Part shown: one piece after another, positions 8,244 to 18,322 of the stretch
Layout of the letters: every line of letters starts with the position of its first letter
How positions within the stretch are numbered: position 1 is the stretch's first letter
Source: Leptospira sp.
Lineage (GTDB): Bacteria > Spirochaetota > Leptospiria > Leptospirales > Leptospiraceae
NCBI GenBank assembly: GCA_027533185.1
Contig: JAPZTS010000014.1
Coordinates: 1 to 64,000 of the forward strand
Direction: 5' to 3'
Length of the DNA: 64,000 bases
Position numbers and translations under genes: made by a program
Notes under the pieces: model-generated
Database searches by the model: none
What the model saw: only the letters and a program-made list of their open reading frames with translations
What the model was told of the DNA's origin: nothing

Positions 8244-9926
8244 ATGAGAATTTCTCGTTCCATCATTTTCTTAATGTTTGTTGTCGGTCTTTCCGTTTCC
8301 GCACAGTCCAAAGCACCACTTGGTGAGTCAGAAATCAAAGGCGCGAAAAAGATTGAGTTTATCAATAAATCCTTACGGAAAGCGTCTGACGATATCATTC
8401 AGGAAAATGCAGAACTGGGGAAAAAACTCTCCGAAAGTTTAGGCAAAAACGATAAGGTGACCGTGGATGGGATTACGATCACACGTGTTTTACCAGGAAA
8501 AGATGGGAAAATGGGTGCTGATATCTTGTCTATCCCAGACTCCCAATCCTTTGAGCATGTGAATTCAATCGCGAGGATTATCTCTGCCTATATTGAAACA
8601 TCCTTTCAATATAAGGCTGGTGGTGCGGATACACTCGCACAGTACGTACTTTATTACAACGCCGCACATAGAAAAGATTCTAATTTTTTTGCAAAAAAAT
8701 ATACCGAGGCAGTAATCAGTTCAACCAGTCCTGCTAAGATTGGAATTGATACCAATTATAAAAATTGGCCAGGAAAAACAGAAATCATCATACCCATAGA
8801 ATCGAATATTCTAAAAGACGGTGGTAAGGATGTAACTACTGACGAATTGGAAAAGGACGTAAACAAAAGCGTTCAGAAAGAAAAAGACAAAGCAACAAAA
8901 GAACGGATGGAGGATGAGGCCAAAAAAATGGACAAACTCCAATCCGATAAAATAAACGAAGAAAAAAAGATCATCCAAGATAAAAAACAAGAATTAGCCA
9001 AAGAGGAGAAGGCAGTCACAGATAAAAAGGAATCTTTAAAGAAGGATGAAGATAAGGCGATAGCCACTTTGAATGAGTTAAAAAAAGATCCTATAAAAAA
9101 CAAAGCTGAAATCGAAAAGAAAACGGAAGAAATAAAAAAAATAGAACAAGCAAAACAAGAAACTTCAAAAAAAGAAGAAGCTGTTACCGCTAAAAAAGAA
9201 GAATTAGCTAAGAAAGAAGAACAAGTCGCAAAAAAAGAAGAGGCTAGGAAAGAAGGTTCCACAACATCAACGGGAGATACTGCAAAAAAAGAAGATGTCG
9301 TTGCCAAAGTGGAAGCTAAAGTTGAGGAGCTTAAGTCTGAACTCGATAAAGCAAAAGAAGAACTTAAGAAAAAAGAAGAACAAAGTGATAACGTAGTTAA
9401 CAACAAAATTCTTTTTATGAAATTTATTAAATATGATTCGGATGGCCATTACTCGAATGAACTTTGGGCAATCGATCCGGCAAAAGATGATGCCCTCTTT
9501 AAAAGTCCTTACAACAACATATGTTCAAAAGAATTTAAGGAGATTGCAAATCAGGGTGTACTAGTTCTTGGATACGATGGAGAAAAAGTTGAGAACCGAA
9601 AACACAAACTAGTAATTTTGGATCCAGACAAACTGGGAGTGAAAAAAACGAGCACGGATGCAGACATCTTCTGGAGAACTCCCATGGTCAATCGGGATGA
9701 AAAAATCTATGTAATCGAAAAATTTAAGGATAAATACCATGTTTCCCGTTTTAAGAATGACCTTAGCTTTGAAGCAAGGTCGGGGGAACCTGTGGAAGAA
9801 AACTCCGAACTCACATTCTTCGGAGACAAACTGTACGTAACGGGAAAGCCGAAAGATGGTGATAAGACGACAATAAAGGTTTTCAAAAAAGAGGATTTAA
9901 GTATTATCAAAACTATCGCCCCATAA
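8244..9926 (+). CDS. P83/100-family exported coiled-coil protein
   Basis: I chose the ATG at 8244 because it follows a good ribosome-binding site (AGAGGGA) and opens a clear signal peptide (ISRSIIFLMFVVGLSVSAQS). An upstream in-frame ATG at 8178 lacks both. The 560-residue product has an N-terminal globular domain with the conserved FEHVNSIARIISAYIE and ADTLAQYVLYYNA motifs of spirochaetal P83/100 antigens and a WPGKTEIIIPI strand. A long Lys/Glu coiled coil (about 205-385) follows, then a C-terminal domain resembling beta-propeller blades. In Borrelia and Treponema the family is periplasmic or membrane-associated, with unclear function. A hairpin after the stop may end the transcript. Confidence 0.85.
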   Translation: MRISRSIIFLMFVVGLSVSAQSKAPLGESEIKGAKKIEFINKSLRKASDDIIQENAELGKKLSESLGKNDKVTVDGITITRVLPGKDGKMGADILSIPDSQSFEHVNSIARIISAYIETSFQYKAGGADTLAQYVLYYNAAHRKDSNFFAKKYTEAVISSTSPAKIGIDTNYKNWPGKTEIIIPIESNILKDGGKDVTTDELEKDVNKSVQKEKDKATKERMEDEAKKMDKLQSDKINEEKKIIQDKKQELAKEEKAVTDKKESLKKDEDKAIATLNELKKDPIKNKAEIEKKTEEIKKIEQAKQETSKKEEAVTAKKEELAKKEEQVAKKEEARKEGSTTSTGDTAKKEDVVAKVEAKVEELKSELDKAKEELKKKEEQSDNVVNNKILFMKFIKYDSDGHYSNELWAIDPAKDDALFKSPYNNICSKEFKEIANQGVLVLGYDGEKVENRKHKLVILDPDKLGVKKTSTDADIFWRTPMVNRDEKIYVIEKFKDKYHVSRFKNDLSFEARSGEPVEENSELTFFGDKLYVTGKPKDGDKTTIKVFKKEDLSIIKTIAP

Positions 9927-9950
9927 CTTCTATCTATCGTTGTAAACACT

Positions 9951-9984
9951 CCATCCTCCAAGAAAAAGTTTATCTGGAGGGTGG
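9951..9984. terminator. Hairpin between convergent genes, likely bidirectional terminator
   Basis: CCATCCTCCA (9951-9960) can pair with TGGAGGGTGG (9975-9984) over 10 bases with one G-T wobble and a 14-base A/T-rich loop. It sits between the ends of the P83/100 gene and the minus-strand TPR gene. There is no long T-tract on either side, so termination strength is uncertain. Confidence 0.5.
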
Positions 9985-10002
9985 TTTAGAAGTCGAAGGA
10001 GT

Positions 10003-11109
10003 TTAGTCTTTTAGATATTCGATTCGTTCGCGAATGGCTTCGTTAGACGGATGTTTTTTCGAGAGATCTTCTAAAAGTTTGACTGCCTGCTGGGTTTTTC
10101 CCATTTCATCCCAAATATCTGACAACTCAAGTGCCGGTCGTGGGTCATTTGGAGATTTATGAATCAAGTTTAAGTAGATCTCTTCCGCGTGTTCCAAGTC
10201 ACCAATCAGCCTTAATGCTGCCGCTTTTCCGAGTAAGGCAAAGTAGTCCTCGCCCGAAGCTAGTATTTTATTAAAACATTCCAAAGCTTTATCGTAGTTG
10301 CCAAGACCTCGTAAGGAATCCGCATATCGATTGATGATGAGTTTGTTTTCTGGATCAAATTCTAAAATTTGTTCCCAATACACTATTGCTGATTTAAAAT
10401 CTTTTTTACCACGGAAGGATTCAGCTAGTCCATAAAGAGCAAAAAAGTTTTTGGAATCCAGACTTCTTGCGCGTTCATAATAGATGACGGCTTTTTCAAA
10501 ATCTTTGATCTTTCGATAGCTATTACCTATTTCAGTTAAAATTTTGATATTATTAGGTTGGGAGGCCAAAAGTTTTTCCCACCATTGAATTGCCTCGGCA
10601 TACCTTTGGCATGCGAAATAAAGATGACCAAGCCCAACGATTACGTATTGATCATTTGGATTTATCTGGAGAGCTTCCATATAATAAACTTCAGATTCTT
10701 TGAAGTTTTTAATCTTTCTATGGGCATCCGCAACTCGAGAAAGTATACTTGCATCTGTTATAGTTATATGATGAAATTCTTCGGCTACTTCGATGATTCG
10801 TTTAAGGCTATTCAAATCTCTGTAAGCATTCATAAGACCCATAAGAGAAAACTTATTGGTGTTATCTTGTGATAAACATTTTCTATAGTATTGAATGGCT
10901 TGTTCTGGTTGTTTCGTTTTTGCGTAATAATCGCCAAGCCCTACGAGTCCATATGTGTTCCCTGGATCTTCGTCGAGTAGGATATCCAATCTTTCTTTGG
11001 CTTCTTTGAAACGACCTTGGTCAAGGTAGCGGTATGCTTCTTTGGCTAGGGCTTTGATTTTGGAGAATTTTTCATCTTCCCTTGACTTTTCTAAATCTGT
11101 GTTTTCCAT
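10003..11109 (-). CDS. Tetratricopeptide-repeat protein
   Basis: The 368-residue protein has no signal peptide and is built almost wholly of TPR units from about residue 20 to 365. Each repeat carries the usual small/large pattern, for example [42 protein letters not shown] and [21 protein letters not shown]. About nine to ten units can be counted, enough for a superhelical scaffold. It is probably a cytoplasmic adaptor, and its partner is not indicated by the neighbours. It is divergent from ilvB, with 110 bases between the starts. Confidence 0.8.
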   Translation of the reverse strand: MENTDLEKSREDEKFSKIKALAKEAYRYLDQGRFKEAKERLDILLDEDPGNTYGLVGLGDYYAKTKQPEQAIQYYRKCLSQDNTNKFSLMGLMNAYRDLNSLKRIIEVAEEFHHITITDASILSRVADAHRKIKNFKESEVYYMEALQINPNDQYVIVGLGHLYFACQRYAEAIQWWEKLLASQPNNIKILTEIGNSYRKIKDFEKAVIYYERARSLDSKNFFALYGLAESFRGKKDFKSAIVYWEQILEFDPENKLIINRYADSLRGLGNYDKALECFNKILASGEDYFALLGKAAALRLIGDLEHAEEIYLNLIHKSPNDPRPALELSDIWDEMGKTQQAVKLLEDLSKKHPSNEAIRERIEYLKD

Positions 11110-11219
11110 TTCGCAGTCTACGATCAGGTTCTGGATTTAATCAGTAAAAATCTATCTAAAAACGAGAGAACATTGACTCCTGGCCCTTTTTTGGCGAAAT
11201 GGCATATGGAGGAAACCTC

Positions 11220-12926
11220 ATGTCTCAAGCATCTGAAGCTATCACTGGCGGCCGGCTCATGGTCGAACTATTGGAAGAAGCCGGTGTAGAAATCGTCTTC
11301 GGATACCCTGGAGGTGCCATCCTCCCATTCTACGACGAACTCTATCATAGTAAAAAAATCAAACATATCCTAGTTCGACATGAGCAGGGTGCCATTCATA
11401 TGGCGGAAGGCTATGCCAGATCGACAGGCAAATTGGGTGTTTGTATCGCAACTTCGGGTCCTGGTGCTACCAATTTGATCACTGGGCTTACGGATGCAAA
11501 AATGGATTCTATCCCAATCCTTGCAATCACGGGCCAAGTGGCTACTACTGCAATTGGAACAGATGCGTTCCAAGAAGCTGACATTTTTGGAATCACAATC
11601 CCCATTACCAAATACAATGCTCTCATCAAAAAAGCGGATGATATTCCGAGGCATTTTGAAGAGGCAATTAAAATTGCGATGGGTGGTAGACCTGGTCCCG
11701 TTCTTTTAGATTTTCCTAAAGATGTTCAAACAGAAAAAACAACCATTCGAAAAGCGACCAAGTTAAAAATTGCTCCCCACCATTACGAAAGACCCAAACT
11801 CGTGGGCGATCCTCAAGAATTTGCTGATGTTTTAAACCAAGCAAAACGTCCGTTACTCTATGTAGGCGGTGGTGCAATCAATTCATTTGCTTCGGCGGAG
11901 ATTAAGGCACTAGCAGAAAAAGCAAATGCACCCGTTACGATGACTCTTATGGGGTTAGGTGCGTTCCCAGGATCACATCCACTTTCCGTTGGAATGTTGG
12001 GTATGCACGGAACTGCTTATGCAAATAAAGCTGTACTTGAGTGTGACTATATACTAAACCTGGGTGCTAGGTTTGATGATCGAGTTGCTAAATTTCAAGA
12101 TTTTGCACCTAATGCTATACGCGCTCATATCGATATCGATGCCGCTGAATTCAACAAACGAGTGAATGTGGATTATTTGATGCATGGTGACCTAAAGGAT
12201 GCCATCCGGGAGATGTTACCGTTTATCAAGGCAGGGGATAGAACGGAATGGACCAAGAGAATTCAGGAATTAAAAGATTCGCACCCTCTCGACTATGACA
12301 ACTCTGGCGATACGATCAAACCACAGGATTTTTTGAATCAAGTATACCACCGCACAAAAGGAAAGGCAATCGTTTCGACTGATGTCGGTCAGCACCAAAT
12401 GTGGGCAGCTCAATACTATCTCTTCGATGAAGCGAATGCCTGGCTTACATCTGGAGGACTAGGAACGATGGGTTACGGACTCCCTGCAGCGATTGGAGCT
12501 AAATTTGGAAATCCAAATAAAACAGTCATCTGTGTTACAGGTGATGGAAGTTTTCAAATGTGTATCCAGGAACTTGCCACAATCGCACAATCCAAGTTAG
12601 GTGTAAAAATTTTACTTTTTAATAATAACTTTTTAGGAATGGTTCGCCAATGGCAGGAGCTGTTTTATGAAGAAAGATTTAGTGAGTCCCAGTGGACCTA
12701 CAACCCAAATTTTGTAAAGCTTGCAGAGTCTTATGATATCCCTGCTATGAGAATAGAAAACAAATCTGAAATTGGGAAGGGGTTAGACTTTTTCTTGAAA
12801 GATGAAAAGGCAGCACTTATCGAAGTGATGATACCTGCAGATGAAAAAGTATTTCCGATGATTCCTTCTGGAAAATCACAAACTGACCTAATTGAGTTTA
12901 AAGACCTCGGGCGGATGAAAAAATGA
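11220..12926 (+). CDS. ilvB: Acetolactate synthase large subunit
   Basis: IlvB joins two pyruvates (or pyruvate and 2-oxobutyrate) to make acetolactate or acetohydroxybutyrate, the first shared step of branched-chain amino acid synthesis, using thiamine diphosphate. I chose the ATG at 11220 because GGAGG lies about 7 bases upstream; an ATG at 11199 adds only seven residues. The 568-residue protein shows the catalytic Glu55 in [15 protein letters not shown], the central FAD/domain-2 region, and the thiamine-diphosphate motif beginning GDGSFQ near 441 and ending in Asn-Asn near 469. It overlaps ilvN by 4 bases, so the two subunits are coupled. Confidence 0.95.
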   Translation: MSQASEAITGGRLMVELLEEAGVEIVFGYPGGAILPFYDELYHSKKIKHILVRHEQGAIHMAEGYARSTGKLGVCIATSGPGATNLITGLTDAKMDSIPILAITGQVATTAIGTDAFQEADIFGITIPITKYNALIKKADDIPRHFEEAIKIAMGGRPGPVLLDFPKDVQTEKTTIRKATKLKIAPHHYERPKLVGDPQEFADVLNQAKRPLLYVGGGAINSFASAEIKALAEKANAPVTMTLMGLGAFPGSHPLSVGMLGMHGTAYANKAVLECDYILNLGARFDDRVAKFQDFAPNAIRAHIDIDAAEFNKRVNVDYLMHGDLKDAIREMLPFIKAGDRTEWTKRIQELKDSHPLDYDNSGDTIKPQDFLNQVYHRTKGKAIVSTDVGQHQMWAAQYYLFDEANAWLTSGGLGTMGYGLPAAIGAKFGNPNKTVICVTGDGSFQMCIQELATIAQSKLGVKILLFNNNFLGMVRQWQELFYEERFSESQWTYNPNFVKLAESYDIPAMRIENKSEIGKGLDFFLKDEKAALIEVMIPADEKVFPMIPSGKSQTDLIEFKDLGRMKK

Positions 12927-13411
12927 AACACACACTCAGTATTTTAGTAAACAACCACCCCGGAGTGATGAGTCATGTATCGGGTCTTTTTACACGTCGG
13001 GGATATAATATTGATTCGATAGCCGTAGGAGTTACCGACGATCCCGAGATTTCTTCCATGACGATCGTTTTAAATGGCGATGACTTTGTTGTTGGGCAAG
13101 TTAAAAACCAACTTTTAAAACTTCCAGACGTACTCAAAGTACAAGACATGGCGTATGCCAATTCCGTTCAGAGAGAACTCGTGCTCATATCATTTAGCAT
13201 CACTGAGACAAATCGAGGCGAAGCTTTAACGATATGCAATGGTTTTTCGGTCAAAATACTAGAAATGACTGAGGATTCTCTTTTAGTTGAATTTTCAGGA
13301 AATTCTAGGCAAGTTTCTAATTTCATTTCTGTCGTAAAGCCATTCGGTATTCGTGAAATTTCTAGAACGGGGCAAATCGCAATCGCTTACCGCAATCAAA
13401 ATTCGAATTAG
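12923..13411 (+). CDS. ilvN: Acetolactate synthase small (regulatory) subunit
   Basis: This 162-residue ACT-domain protein stabilises IlvB and confers valine feedback. The N-terminal ACT domain is clear: [22 protein letters not shown] at the start, with the ligand-binding NHPGV turn, followed by [11 protein letters not shown] second, less conserved ACT-like half spans about 80-160 and contains the [14 protein letters not shown] ending. It starts inside ilvB (ATGA overlap). The symbols ilvN and ilvH are both used for this family. Confidence 0.93.
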   Translation: MKHTLSILVNNHPGVMSHVSGLFTRRGYNIDSIAVGVTDDPEISSMTIVLNGDDFVVGQVKNQLLKLPDVLKVQDMAYANSVQRELVLISFSITETNRGEALTICNGFSVKILEMTEDSLLVEFSGNSRQVSNFISVVKPFGIREISRTGQIAIAYRNQNSN

Positions 13412-13449
13412 AAATCCAAAAACTCAGGTTCATTGAAAAACCTACTCAC

Positions 13450-13478
13450 TTGACAAAAGGATTCCCCGTTCATAAAAA
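13450..13478 (+). promoter_or_regulatory. Sigma-70-like promoter for the secreted peptidase gene
   Basis: A perfect -35 box TTGACA (13450-13455) is followed after 17 bases by TAAAAA (13473-13478), a 4 of 6 match to the -10 consensus. The predicted transcript would start about 15 bases before the ATG at 13500. The peptidase gene thus seems to have its own promoter separate from ilvBN. Confidence 0.55.
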
Positions 13479-13499
13479 CGAGAGATTGGGGGATCGGTA

Positions 13500-15302
13500 A
13501 TGAGACTACGAATTAGGCATTTTCAAATTTCGAGCGAATGGGCCACTGGCGTTTATTTACTTTCATTTCTACTTTCCATCTTTTTGCCTTCGTTTTCCCT
13601 CCCCGCGGAGCCATCCCGAACAAAAGTATCTTTGCAAAACTCAAAGGAAAACTGGATCTCTTATAATTTTGGAAACTCTGCTCCCAATCAATTTTCGCAA
13701 ATTAAAAATCTACCAGAACCAAAGATCCAAAACTTAAGACTTCAGTTTCCGAATGGGGCACCTAACTATTATGACGGCCCCGACGGAGGTGAGGTTTACC
13801 AATGGGCCAAAAATCAATACCAATGGAAACGAACGGATGGTTCGGTATTTACAGAATGGCCAAATGGTACTTGGAAATTAGAATTAAAATCAAAAGATCA
13901 ATTTACAAATTTTCCACCAACATGTAATGAATGTTTACCGAATCAGAACTGGACTTATGTTAATGGAACCAAACTTTTTAAAAACTGGGTTCCTCATAGA
14001 AAGGAATACGATTATATCTTTCAAAACATGTCTCCCGTTCAGAGGCAAAACTTTCTTTTAGTCAACGATACCGTTTATAAAAAACCCCTTAAGTCGATTC
14101 TACTTTTTGACTTTTACGGAAGCAAAGATTGGGAAATATATATTCGGGGATTGGAAAGCCAAACAAATCTTTCAGCATTTTTTTCTTTTATGAAACTTGA
14201 GTTTGGGATGGAAAATCATGGAAGAATTCCTGTAATTCTATTTGAGGAATCCACCCAGATGACAAAATACCAAGGTAGAGAAATTCCTGGCGGATCCGAG
14301 GAAGGTGGATTCGGGGGTAGAGATGGAATTACTCTATGTTGTGGTGACAAAATTCCAGAGGTAACTGGAGATTTTAACCTGGATGAAGACGCAATTCGAA
14401 GAATTCATTATGGAACTTTTTATCATGAAGTGGCACATAACTTAGATCAGATGGCTTGTCTGTCATACAAAACATCTGCTGGTGCTTCGTCAACAATTGA
14501 AAAACCTGAGGCTTGGTTTACAGAGGGTTTTGCAAACTTTGCAGAAGGTCAGTTTTCAAAGAGAAAAAAATACTATGTATACGCTGAATTGGAAAAACGA
14601 ATCGCTGAGAATAAAATTCCAAAAACCTATCGAGGTGTAGTCGATGCAAGTTATAGGGATTTGATACCTTATTCTTTGGGTACAATCCTTGTGGAGTATA
14701 TGTATGCAAAATATGGCAAAGTTGGTTTAATCCAATACCACAAAGAAACCTGTCTTGGTAAAAATTCTGAAACTGCCATTGTGGAAGTACTCAATACAAA
14801 ACCAGATGATTTCTTAAAATCAGCACTTGTCTGGTATGAAAGAGAGAAAGTCGATGTCTTAAGACAAGGGAAAAAATTCCAATTCGAAGGATACACGGTC
14901 ATCCTTCCCCAATATTCCGAGAACTATGAAACCTTTGTAAAAAAAGGATTTAAGCTACCAAACACCGCCAAAGAAATTTCATCCTATGGAGATCTCCCCA
15001 ATCTCTATGAGACTTTCCCTGCTTATGTTGAGTCCTTCAGCGAACGGAGAGAAGGAGATTTTTTAGGTGCGCAAGATACATTTTTTTATCTATGGAAGGC
15101 AGGAAATTATCGATGGTACTTGGAAGATTGGGAAGCTAACGTCTTTCCAGGAAACCAAATCATCTTCCGAAAAGACGGAGCCACTGTTATCGAGTGGGAG
15201 GATGGCAAACGGAAGTTCGTCGCAAAGGATGGAACTTCCGTAATGTTCTGGTCACCCATTCAAAAAGGTTATTTTGATTCCAAAGGGAATCCTTTGCCGT
15301 AA
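13500..15302 (+). CDS. Secreted zinc metallopeptidase, gluzincin type
   Basis: The 600-residue product has a long N-terminus with a hydrophobic export segment (about 16-35, ending FSLPAEP). The zinc site is plain: HEVAH at 309-313 and a downstream Glu342 in the EAWFTEGFANFAEG helix, the arrangement of gluzincins and of the MA-like peptidases with a P/A-W-F-x-E-G motif. Two W/G-rich hairpin segments with similar rhythm flank the enzyme, at 83-130 and in the last 47 residues. They may be an ancient duplicated binding module. A clear promoter precedes the gene. The substrate is unknown; exported proteases of this type usually act in the periplasm or outside the cell. Confidence 0.8.
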   Translation: MRLRIRHFQISSEWATGVYLLSFLLSIFLPSFSLPAEPSRTKVSLQNSKENWISYNFGNSAPNQFSQIKNLPEPKIQNLRLQFPNGAPNYYDGPDGGEVYQWAKNQYQWKRTDGSVFTEWPNGTWKLELKSKDQFTNFPPTCNECLPNQNWTYVNGTKLFKNWVPHRKEYDYIFQNMSPVQRQNFLLVNDTVYKKPLKSILLFDFYGSKDWEIYIRGLESQTNLSAFFSFMKLEFGMENHGRIPVILFEESTQMTKYQGREIPGGSEEGGFGGRDGITLCCGDKIPEVTGDFNLDEDAIRRIHYGTFYHEVAHNLDQMACLSYKTSAGASSTIEKPEAWFTEGFANFAEGQFSKRKKYYVYAELEKRIAENKIPKTYRGVVDASYRDLIPYSLGTILVEYMYAKYGKVGLIQYHKETCLGKNSETAIVEVLNTKPDDFLKSALVWYEREKVDVLRQGKKFQFEGYTVILPQYSENYETFVKKGFKLPNTAKEISSYGDLPNLYETFPAYVESFSERREGDFLGAQDTFFYLWKAGNYRWYLEDWEANVFPGNQIIFRKDGATVIEWEDGKRKFVAKDGTSVMFWSPIQKGYFDSKGNPLP

Positions 15303-15316
15303 CTAGCCAAGTTGTC

Positions 15317-16261
15317 TTATAAATGTCCCTCAAGCCATCTTTCCGCTTCTAAGGCTGCCATACAACCGCTTCCTGCTGCCGTGATCGCCTGTCTGTACAC
15401 TTTATCTTGAACATCTCCGGCTGCAAACACACCTTCAACATTTGTCTGTGTGGTGCCGGGCTTTGTGATGATATAACCGGTTTCATCTAAAGTAAGCTGA
15501 CCACCAAATACTTGTGTGTTTGGGACATGGCCTATTGCATAAAAAAGTCCACCTACATTGAGATCGGTTTTGGACTTGTCCTTTGTGTTTTCCAAAGTAA
15601 GAGAGCTTAGCCCTCCCGCTCCACCTTTCGCTTCTGTAACTACTTGGTTCCAAAGGATTTCGATTTTAGGATGTTCCATCGCTCGTTTTTGCATGATTTG
15701 CGATGCCCTAAGTTGATCTCGTCTTACGATCAAATAGACCTTTGATGCAAATTTGGTGAGGTGGTTTGCTTCTTCAATAGCCGAATCTCCTCCACCCACA
15801 ACCGCTAAATCTTTATTTCTAAAAATCGGTAGCGCACCATCACAGACCGCACAGGCTGAAATTCCTCTCTGCCAAAATACATCTTCTCCAGGAATATGCA
15901 TTCGTTTTGCTGTTGCACCAGTCGCGATAATTATAGATTCGGCTTTTATTTCTTCGTCGTCAGACCAAATTGTGAAAGGTCGTTTGGAGAAATCCACTTT
16001 GGTTATTGTTTGTGTATGTATTGTTGTTCCGTACTTTACGGACTGTTCGCGAAAGAGTTGGGTGAGTTTGGTTCCATCAATTCCTTCTGGAAAGCCTGGG
16101 AAATTTTCGACTTCTGTGGTAGTTGTAAGTTGTCCACCTGCGGCGACACCTCCAGCCATAAAACCTTCGTACATCACAGGATTTAAATTTGCTCTCGCTG
16201 CATAGATTGCTGCCGTATGTCCTGCTGGACCTGATCCAATGATTACCACTTTGTGGGCCAT
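15317..16261 (-). CDS. trxB: Thioredoxin reductase
   Basis: TrxB passes electrons from NADPH through FAD to thioredoxin, maintaining cytoplasmic thiols. The 314-residue protein has the FAD-binding [16 protein letters not shown] motif at 9-24, the redox pair CAVC at 137-140 followed by DGA, the NADPH-binding [10 protein letters not shown] motif, and the FAD-binding [12 protein letters not shown] near the C-terminus. Length and motif order are normal for the low-molecular-weight class. It is probably transcribed alone or after the lipoprotein gene 54 bases upstream. Confidence 0.96.
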   Translation of the reverse strand: MAHKVVIIGSGPAGHTAAIYAARANLNPVMYEGFMAGGVAAGGQLTTTTEVENFPGFPEGIDGTKLTQLFREQSVKYGTTIHTQTITKVDFSKRPFTIWSDDEEIKAESIIIATGATAKRMHIPGEDVFWQRGISACAVCDGALPIFRNKDLAVVGGGDSAIEEANHLTKFASKVYLIVRRDQLRASQIMQKRAMEHPKIEILWNQVVTEAKGGAGGLSSLTLENTKDKSKTDLNVGGLFYAIGHVPNTQVFGGQLTLDETGYIITKPGTTQTNVEGVFAAGDVQDKVYRQAITAAGSGCMAALEAERWLEGHL

Positions 16262-16315
16262 AATTTTCTCCCTTTCTTCCTCGCTAGTTAGACTTCAAAA
16301 AAACGAACTCAGTGC

Positions 16316-16837
16316 TTATTTCTCTTCACAGGAACGCACCCAAGGAGCGTAGTAAGGATCCCCAGCCAATGGATTTGCCATTAGGGTTGCCAGGTATTCC
16401 TTTTGTCTGGATCCACGCGTAAGACAAAGGTAAGTAGCCTCAAAAAATTCCATAGCCTCTTTTTTGCCTTGGAAGCGCATTTCCTCCAGAATTTCCAATG
16501 CTTCCTTTTCATAGTTCGTGAATAAATAGAGTCGAAAGAGCTCTCTCTGCACCTCTAAATCTTCCTTATTGAGTTTGTGATACTTTTCAAGGTAAAATAA
16601 GGCAGTAGCTACAGCTTCTCTACTTTCGGCAAGGAGAAGGCCCATCCGCTTTAGAACAGGCTCATAATCACTGTTTTCACGAAGGGACAATTCGTAATAA
16701 TACAGAGCTTTTGTCTTTTCTCCTGAATCTTCATATTTTTTGCCAGTTTCAAAAAGAGTTTTTTCTGGCTTCCCGCAGGTAACGACTAACAGTGCAAAAA
16801 AGATTAGTAAAAAAAATGGAGATGGTAACAGTTTCAC
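16316..16837 (-). CDS. TPR lipoprotein
   Basis: The 173-residue precursor has a lipoprotein signal ending LVVTC, with Cys21 as the predicted lipidated residue; such loose lipoboxes are usual in Leptospira. The mature part contains TPR-like helices (KTKALYYYELSLRENSDYEP, then EAVATALFYLEKYHKLNKED), giving two to three repeats. It is likely an envelope adaptor. It lies upstream of trxB on the same strand with 54 bases between, and is divergent from the recombinase gene. Confidence 0.7.
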   Translation of the reverse strand: MKLLPSPFFLLIFFALLVVTCGKPEKTLFETGKKYEDSGEKTKALYYYELSLRENSDYEPVLKRMGLLLAESREAVATALFYLEKYHKLNKEDLEVQRELFRLYLFTNYEKEALEILEEMRFQGKKEAMEFFEATYLCLTRGSRQKEYLATLMANPLAGDPYYAPWVRSCEEK

Positions 16838-16934
16838 TTCTCCTTTTTTCTCAAACCACCTAGTTGTGGCAAAAAAAATAATAAGTCTCTTTAGACTTTT
16901 TGTCCGACTCTTTAAGTAACATAAGAGAGTAAAG

Positions 16935-17843
16935 ATGGGTTCAAAATTGCCAGTATCTCATAATCAGCTTTTACAAACATTTCAAGAATACCTATCTGTA
17001 GAGAAAGGTTTAAGTGACAATTCGATTTATTCCTATGGTTATGATCTCAACAAGTTTGCGATCTTCCTAGAGAAAGAACACATAAACTTTTTAGAAGTAA
17101 AAGCAAATGACATCATGCGCTTTTTGGAAGGCGAAAGAGAGAGGAAAATCTCAGCTAAAACTTTGGCTCGAGAAGTGGTGGCAATACGTCAGTTTTACAA
17201 ATACCTCCGTGATGAAAAACGATTGGATTCAAATCCCACGGAAAAGATTGAAACTCCCGAAGTAGCAAGAACTATTCCTGATTACTTAACCCAAAACGAG
17301 ATAGATGAACTTTTTAAGAATATAAAAGAGGACAATTTGTACGAATTACGTGACAAATGTATCTTTGAGTTGTTGTATTCTTCAGGACTACGTATCTCGG
17401 AAGCCTGCAATTTAAAAATGACCGATGTGGATTTGGAAAATATGACCATTACTGTAGAAGGTAAAGGCGGAAGGCAAAGGCTTGTTCCTTTCGGCGAAAA
17501 ATCCTTAGATATTCTCAAAAAATACCTCGCTGAAAGCAGAACAGAAATTTTGAAAAAAAGACAATGTGAGTTTGTTTTTGTCTCGAAAAAAGGATCGTAT
17601 ATCAATCGTAAGTCGGTTTGGAGACTGCTCAACCACTATATCAAAAGAACGAAGATCAAAAAGAAAGTAACCCCGCATACACTCAGACATTCATTCGCTA
17701 CCCATCTTTTGGAAAACCATGCAGATCTGAAATCAGTTCAAGAACTACTCGGCCATATCGATATTTCTACAACGCAGATTTACACACATATGGCAAATAA
17801 AACTCTAAAGGAAGTTCATAAGAAATTCCATCCTAGAGGATAA
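16935..17843 (+). CDS. Tyrosine recombinase of the XerC/XerD family
   Basis: The 302-residue protein has an N-terminal SAM-like core-binding domain (about 10-93) and a C-terminal catalytic domain. All active-site residues are present: Arg153 in SSGLRISEACNL, Lys177 in VEGKGGRQR, His248 and Arg251 in HTLRHSFATHLL, His274 in LLGHIDISTTQIYTH and the nucleophile Tyr283. Xer proteins resolve chromosome dimers at dif during division. Its place just before hslVU mirrors codV-hslV-hslU of Bacillus, so XerC is more likely than a phage integrase. No attachment site or other phage gene is nearby. Whether it is XerC or XerD cannot be fixed here. Confidence 0.9.
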   Translation: MGSKLPVSHNQLLQTFQEYLSVEKGLSDNSIYSYGYDLNKFAIFLEKEHINFLEVKANDIMRFLEGERERKISAKTLAREVVAIRQFYKYLRDEKRLDSNPTEKIETPEVARTIPDYLTQNEIDELFKNIKEDNLYELRDKCIFELLYSSGLRISEACNLKMTDVDLENMTITVEGKGGRQRLVPFGEKSLDILKKYLAESRTEILKKRQCEFVFVSKKGSYINRKSVWRLLNHYIKRTKIKKKVTPHTLRHSFATHLLENHADLKSVQELLGHIDISTTQIYTHMANKTLKEVHKKFHPRG

Positions 17844-18277
17844 TGTCATCTACTAGTTTCAAAAAAACGGACTATGGAAAATTAGTCCGTTTTCAGATTC
17901 CCTCTCACGCCCGTTATATTTCCCACACTCGGAACTATTTTTTCCATCTCTGTTTAGAAAATGGTTTTTCACTATACGATGCGCTGGATTTAAAATTAGT
18001 ACTCGGTGAATCTTTGAGTAATGTTGTAAGTCATGCGTATGAGGGTAACTCCAACAAACCTATCTTTATCGACCTTCATTTTGATACAGAGAGAGTAGAA
18101 ATACGGATAAGAGATTATGGTAGAAAAACTGAGCCAAAAGATCTAAAAAGTTTTGATCTAAACGATTATAGGGAAGGAGGGATTGGCCTCTATTTAATAA
18201 AAAAACTTACGGATTACTATTACCTGGACCTATCAGTTGAAATAGGAAACCAGCTTGTTCTAATCAAACGAAAATAA
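17843..18277 (+). CDS. RsbW/SpoIIAB-like anti-sigma serine kinase
   Basis: The 144-residue protein is a single HATPase domain of the anti-sigma kinase class. The N-box ESLSNVVSHAY (Glu56, Asn60), the G1 motif DYGRK (Asp91) and the G2 motif GGIGLYLIKKLTD (112-124) are all visible, so ATP binding should be intact. Family members bind a sigma factor and phosphorylate a STAS antagonist; a STAS protein is encoded at 45626. It shares one base with the recombinase stop (TAATG) and precedes hslV by 45 bases. No sigma-factor gene is adjacent, so its target is not shown by context. Confidence 0.8.
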   Translation: MSSTSFKKTDYGKLVRFQIPSHARYISHTRNYFFHLCLENGFSLYDALDLKLVLGESLSNVVSHAYEGNSNKPIFIDLHFDTERVEIRIRDYGRKTEPKDLKSFDLNDYREGGIGLYLIKKLTDYYYLDLSVEIGNQLVLIKRK

Positions 18278-18322
18278 ATTCATTTTCCTCGACAATCCCA
18301 TAGGCAATTCCAACCTATTCTT

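Noticed and set aside
8873..9406. Ser/Phe-rich open frame opposite the P83/100 coiled coil
   Set aside because: It is the mirror of Lys/Glu-rich codons on the plus strand and has no start context.
16883..16898. AAGTCT-CTTT-AGACTT inverted repeat before the recombinase gene
   Set aside because: It is a perfect but short, AT-rich 6-base repeat. It could be an operator or weak hairpin, but chance occurrence is likely, and it does not resemble a dif or integrase core site.
16935..17843. Tyrosine recombinase as a sign of an integrated element
   Set aside because: No att repeats, phage genes or tRNA target are nearby, and the hslVU neighbourhood fits a housekeeping Xer.
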